Below the pieces are notes generated by a model, which was given only the letters and a program-made list of their open reading frames with translations, was not told the DNA's origin and did no database searches. Of a stretch of DNA of 64,000 bases, positions 63,136-64,000 are shown one piece after another. How positions within the stretch are numbered: position 1 is the first letter of the stretch; each line of letters starts with the position of its first letter. Position numbers and translations under genes: made by a program. Origin of the DNA: Idiomarina tyrosinivorans (GTDB lineage Bacteria; Pseudomonadota; Gammaproteobacteria; Enterobacterales; Alteromonadaceae); contig NZ_PIQH01000001.1 of NCBI RefSeq assembly GCF_003987475.1, positions 310,001-374,000 on the forward strand, read 5' to 3'.

Positions 63136-64000
63136 TTAGGCTGCCAGCATTTGGCGCAGTACGTAATGCAAGATGCCGCCGTTGCGGTAGTACTGCATTT
63201 CGTTACCGGTATCGATGCGGCATTTCACATCGAATTCAACGGTTTCGCCGTCGGCTTTTTTGGCTTCGACTTTCAGCGTTTGTCCCGGTTTAAGGTCTTC
63301 ATTGATACCTTTAATCGAGATTTCTTCGTCGCCCGTTAAGCCATGTGCTTCAACGCCTTGGCCGTCAGCAAATTGTAGCGGTAGTACACCCATGCCAACT
63401 AAATTGGAACGGTGAATACGTTCGAAACTTTCGGCAATAACCGCTTTCACGCCCAACAAGGTTGTGCCTTTGGCGGCCCAGTCGCGGCTTGAGCCTGTAC
63501 CGTATTCTTTACCGGCTAGAACGACTAGCGGCGTTCCGTTTTCGATATACTTCATTGCCGCATCGTAAATCGCCATTTGTTCGCCCGATGGAATATATTT
63601 GGTGTAACCCCCTTCTACATCATCAAGCATCTGGTTTTTGATACGAATGTTGGCAAAGGTTCCGCGCATCATGACTTCATGGTTACCACGGCGTGAGCCA
63701 TAGGAGTTGAAGTCTTTAACGGCAACACCATTTTCTTGCAGGTATTTACCCGCTGGCGAATCGGGTTTAATTGAACCCGCTGGTGAAATATGGTCGGTGG
63801 TGATTGAGTCACCGAACACTGCCAGTACCCGCGCGTCTTTGATGTCACTTGGCGCTGCCAACGGCTTATCAATACCTTCAAAGAATGGTGGATTCTTCAC
63901 ATAGGTAGAATCGTCCTGCCAATCGTAGGTGTTGCCTTCAGCAACTTTGATGGCACGCCATTCTTCATCACCTTTAAAGACTTCACCATATTCTTTGCGG
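63136..64000 (-). CDS. acnA: Aconitate hydratase AcnA, C-terminal part (5' truncated by window edge)
   Basis: The frame is open to base 64000, giving the last 288 residues; the iron-sulfur domains lie outside the window. The visible part is the C-terminal swivel domain: [48 protein letters not shown], and [13 protein letters not shown], which carries active-site serine/arginine residues. These match the AcnA/IRP1 type rather than AcnB. It isomerises citrate to isocitrate in the TCA cycle. It ends at a bidirectional terminator next to repeat copy 3. Confidence 0.95.
   Translation of the reverse strand, partial: RKEYGEVFKGDEEWRAIKVAEGNTYDWQDDSTYVKNPPFFEGIDKPLAAPSDIKDARVLAVFGDSITTDHISPAGSIKPDSPAGKYLQENGVAVKDFNSYGSRRGNHEVMMRGTFANIRIKNQMLDDVEGGYTKYIPSGEQMAIYDAAMKYIENGTPLVVLAGKEYGTGSSRDWAAKGTTLLGVKAVIAESFERIHRSNLVGMGVLPLQFADGQGVEAHGLTGDEEISIKGINEDLKPGQTLKVEAKKADGETVEFDVKCRIDTGNEMQYYRNGGILHYVLRQMLAA

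Overview
The window reads as chromosomal DNA of a marine gammaproteobacterium, most likely of the Idiomarinaceae or a close relative in the Alteromonadales. This rests on gene order and protein style (ybfF/seqA/pgm, DUF2788-ybfE-fldA-fur, sdhCDAB-sucABCD opposite gltA, kdsB-Trm112-lpxK-msbA-comEC, lolCDE opposite a PilZ gene and mfd-csiV), not on a database search. About 56 protein genes are supported, nearly all with recognisable housekeeping roles. No tRNA, rRNA, insertion-sequence transposase, prophage or CRISPR array was seen.

Layout. 1-4.7 kb: the 3' part of bepA, a TlpA-like lipoprotein, arsC-wrbA-DUF2069, and hda behind a DUF2066 gene. 4.8-13.6 kb: an MFS carrier, pgm-seqA, ybfF, DUF2788-ybfE-fldA-fur, a saccharopine-dehydrogenase-like oxidoreductase, and glnS. 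13.6-17 kb: the 5-oxoprolinase genes pxpA-pxpB-pxpC, preceded by three small membrane proteins, one of only 52 residues. 17-29.7 kb: a pirin and a TCA block (sucD, sucC, sucB, sucA, sdhB, sdhA, sdhD, sdhC on minus; gltA on plus). 30.5-38.1 kb: an RND efflux operon with one lipoprotein adaptor and two different permeases, behind a candidate sigma-54 promoter. 38.1-53.7 kb: envelope genes (kdsB, Trm112, lpxK, msbA, comEC, lolE, lolD, lolC), then PilZ, mfd, csiV and a MarR regulator. 53.8-64 kb: a periplasmic MsrA-MsrB fusion, a five-gene minus-strand cluster (periplasmic anchored protein, SSS symporter, 40-residue membrane protein, ATCase-like transcarbamylase, AsnB-like synthetase), a HPPK-like/FolM pair, and the 3' part of acnA.

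The most unusual content is a family of large non-coding palindromic repeats present three times (29706-30458, 54961-55683, 62271-63066), always 3' of genes. Each copy is built from two related modules of about 305 bp, A and B, in inverted orientation around a conserved 60-bp spacer. Each module is self-complementary from end to end and branches into two inner hairpins. A and B differ in sequence, yet their stems differ by paired, compensatory changes. I know of no named family with this form; the nearest analogy is a giant REPIN/BIME.

Other points of interest: the transcarbamylase keeps the carbamoyl-phosphate site but lacks the two residues that E. coli ATCase uses to hold aspartate; the cluster encoding it has a terminator in its leader with no gene upstream (small RNA or attenuator); and a perfect DnaA box lies upstream of the hda operon.
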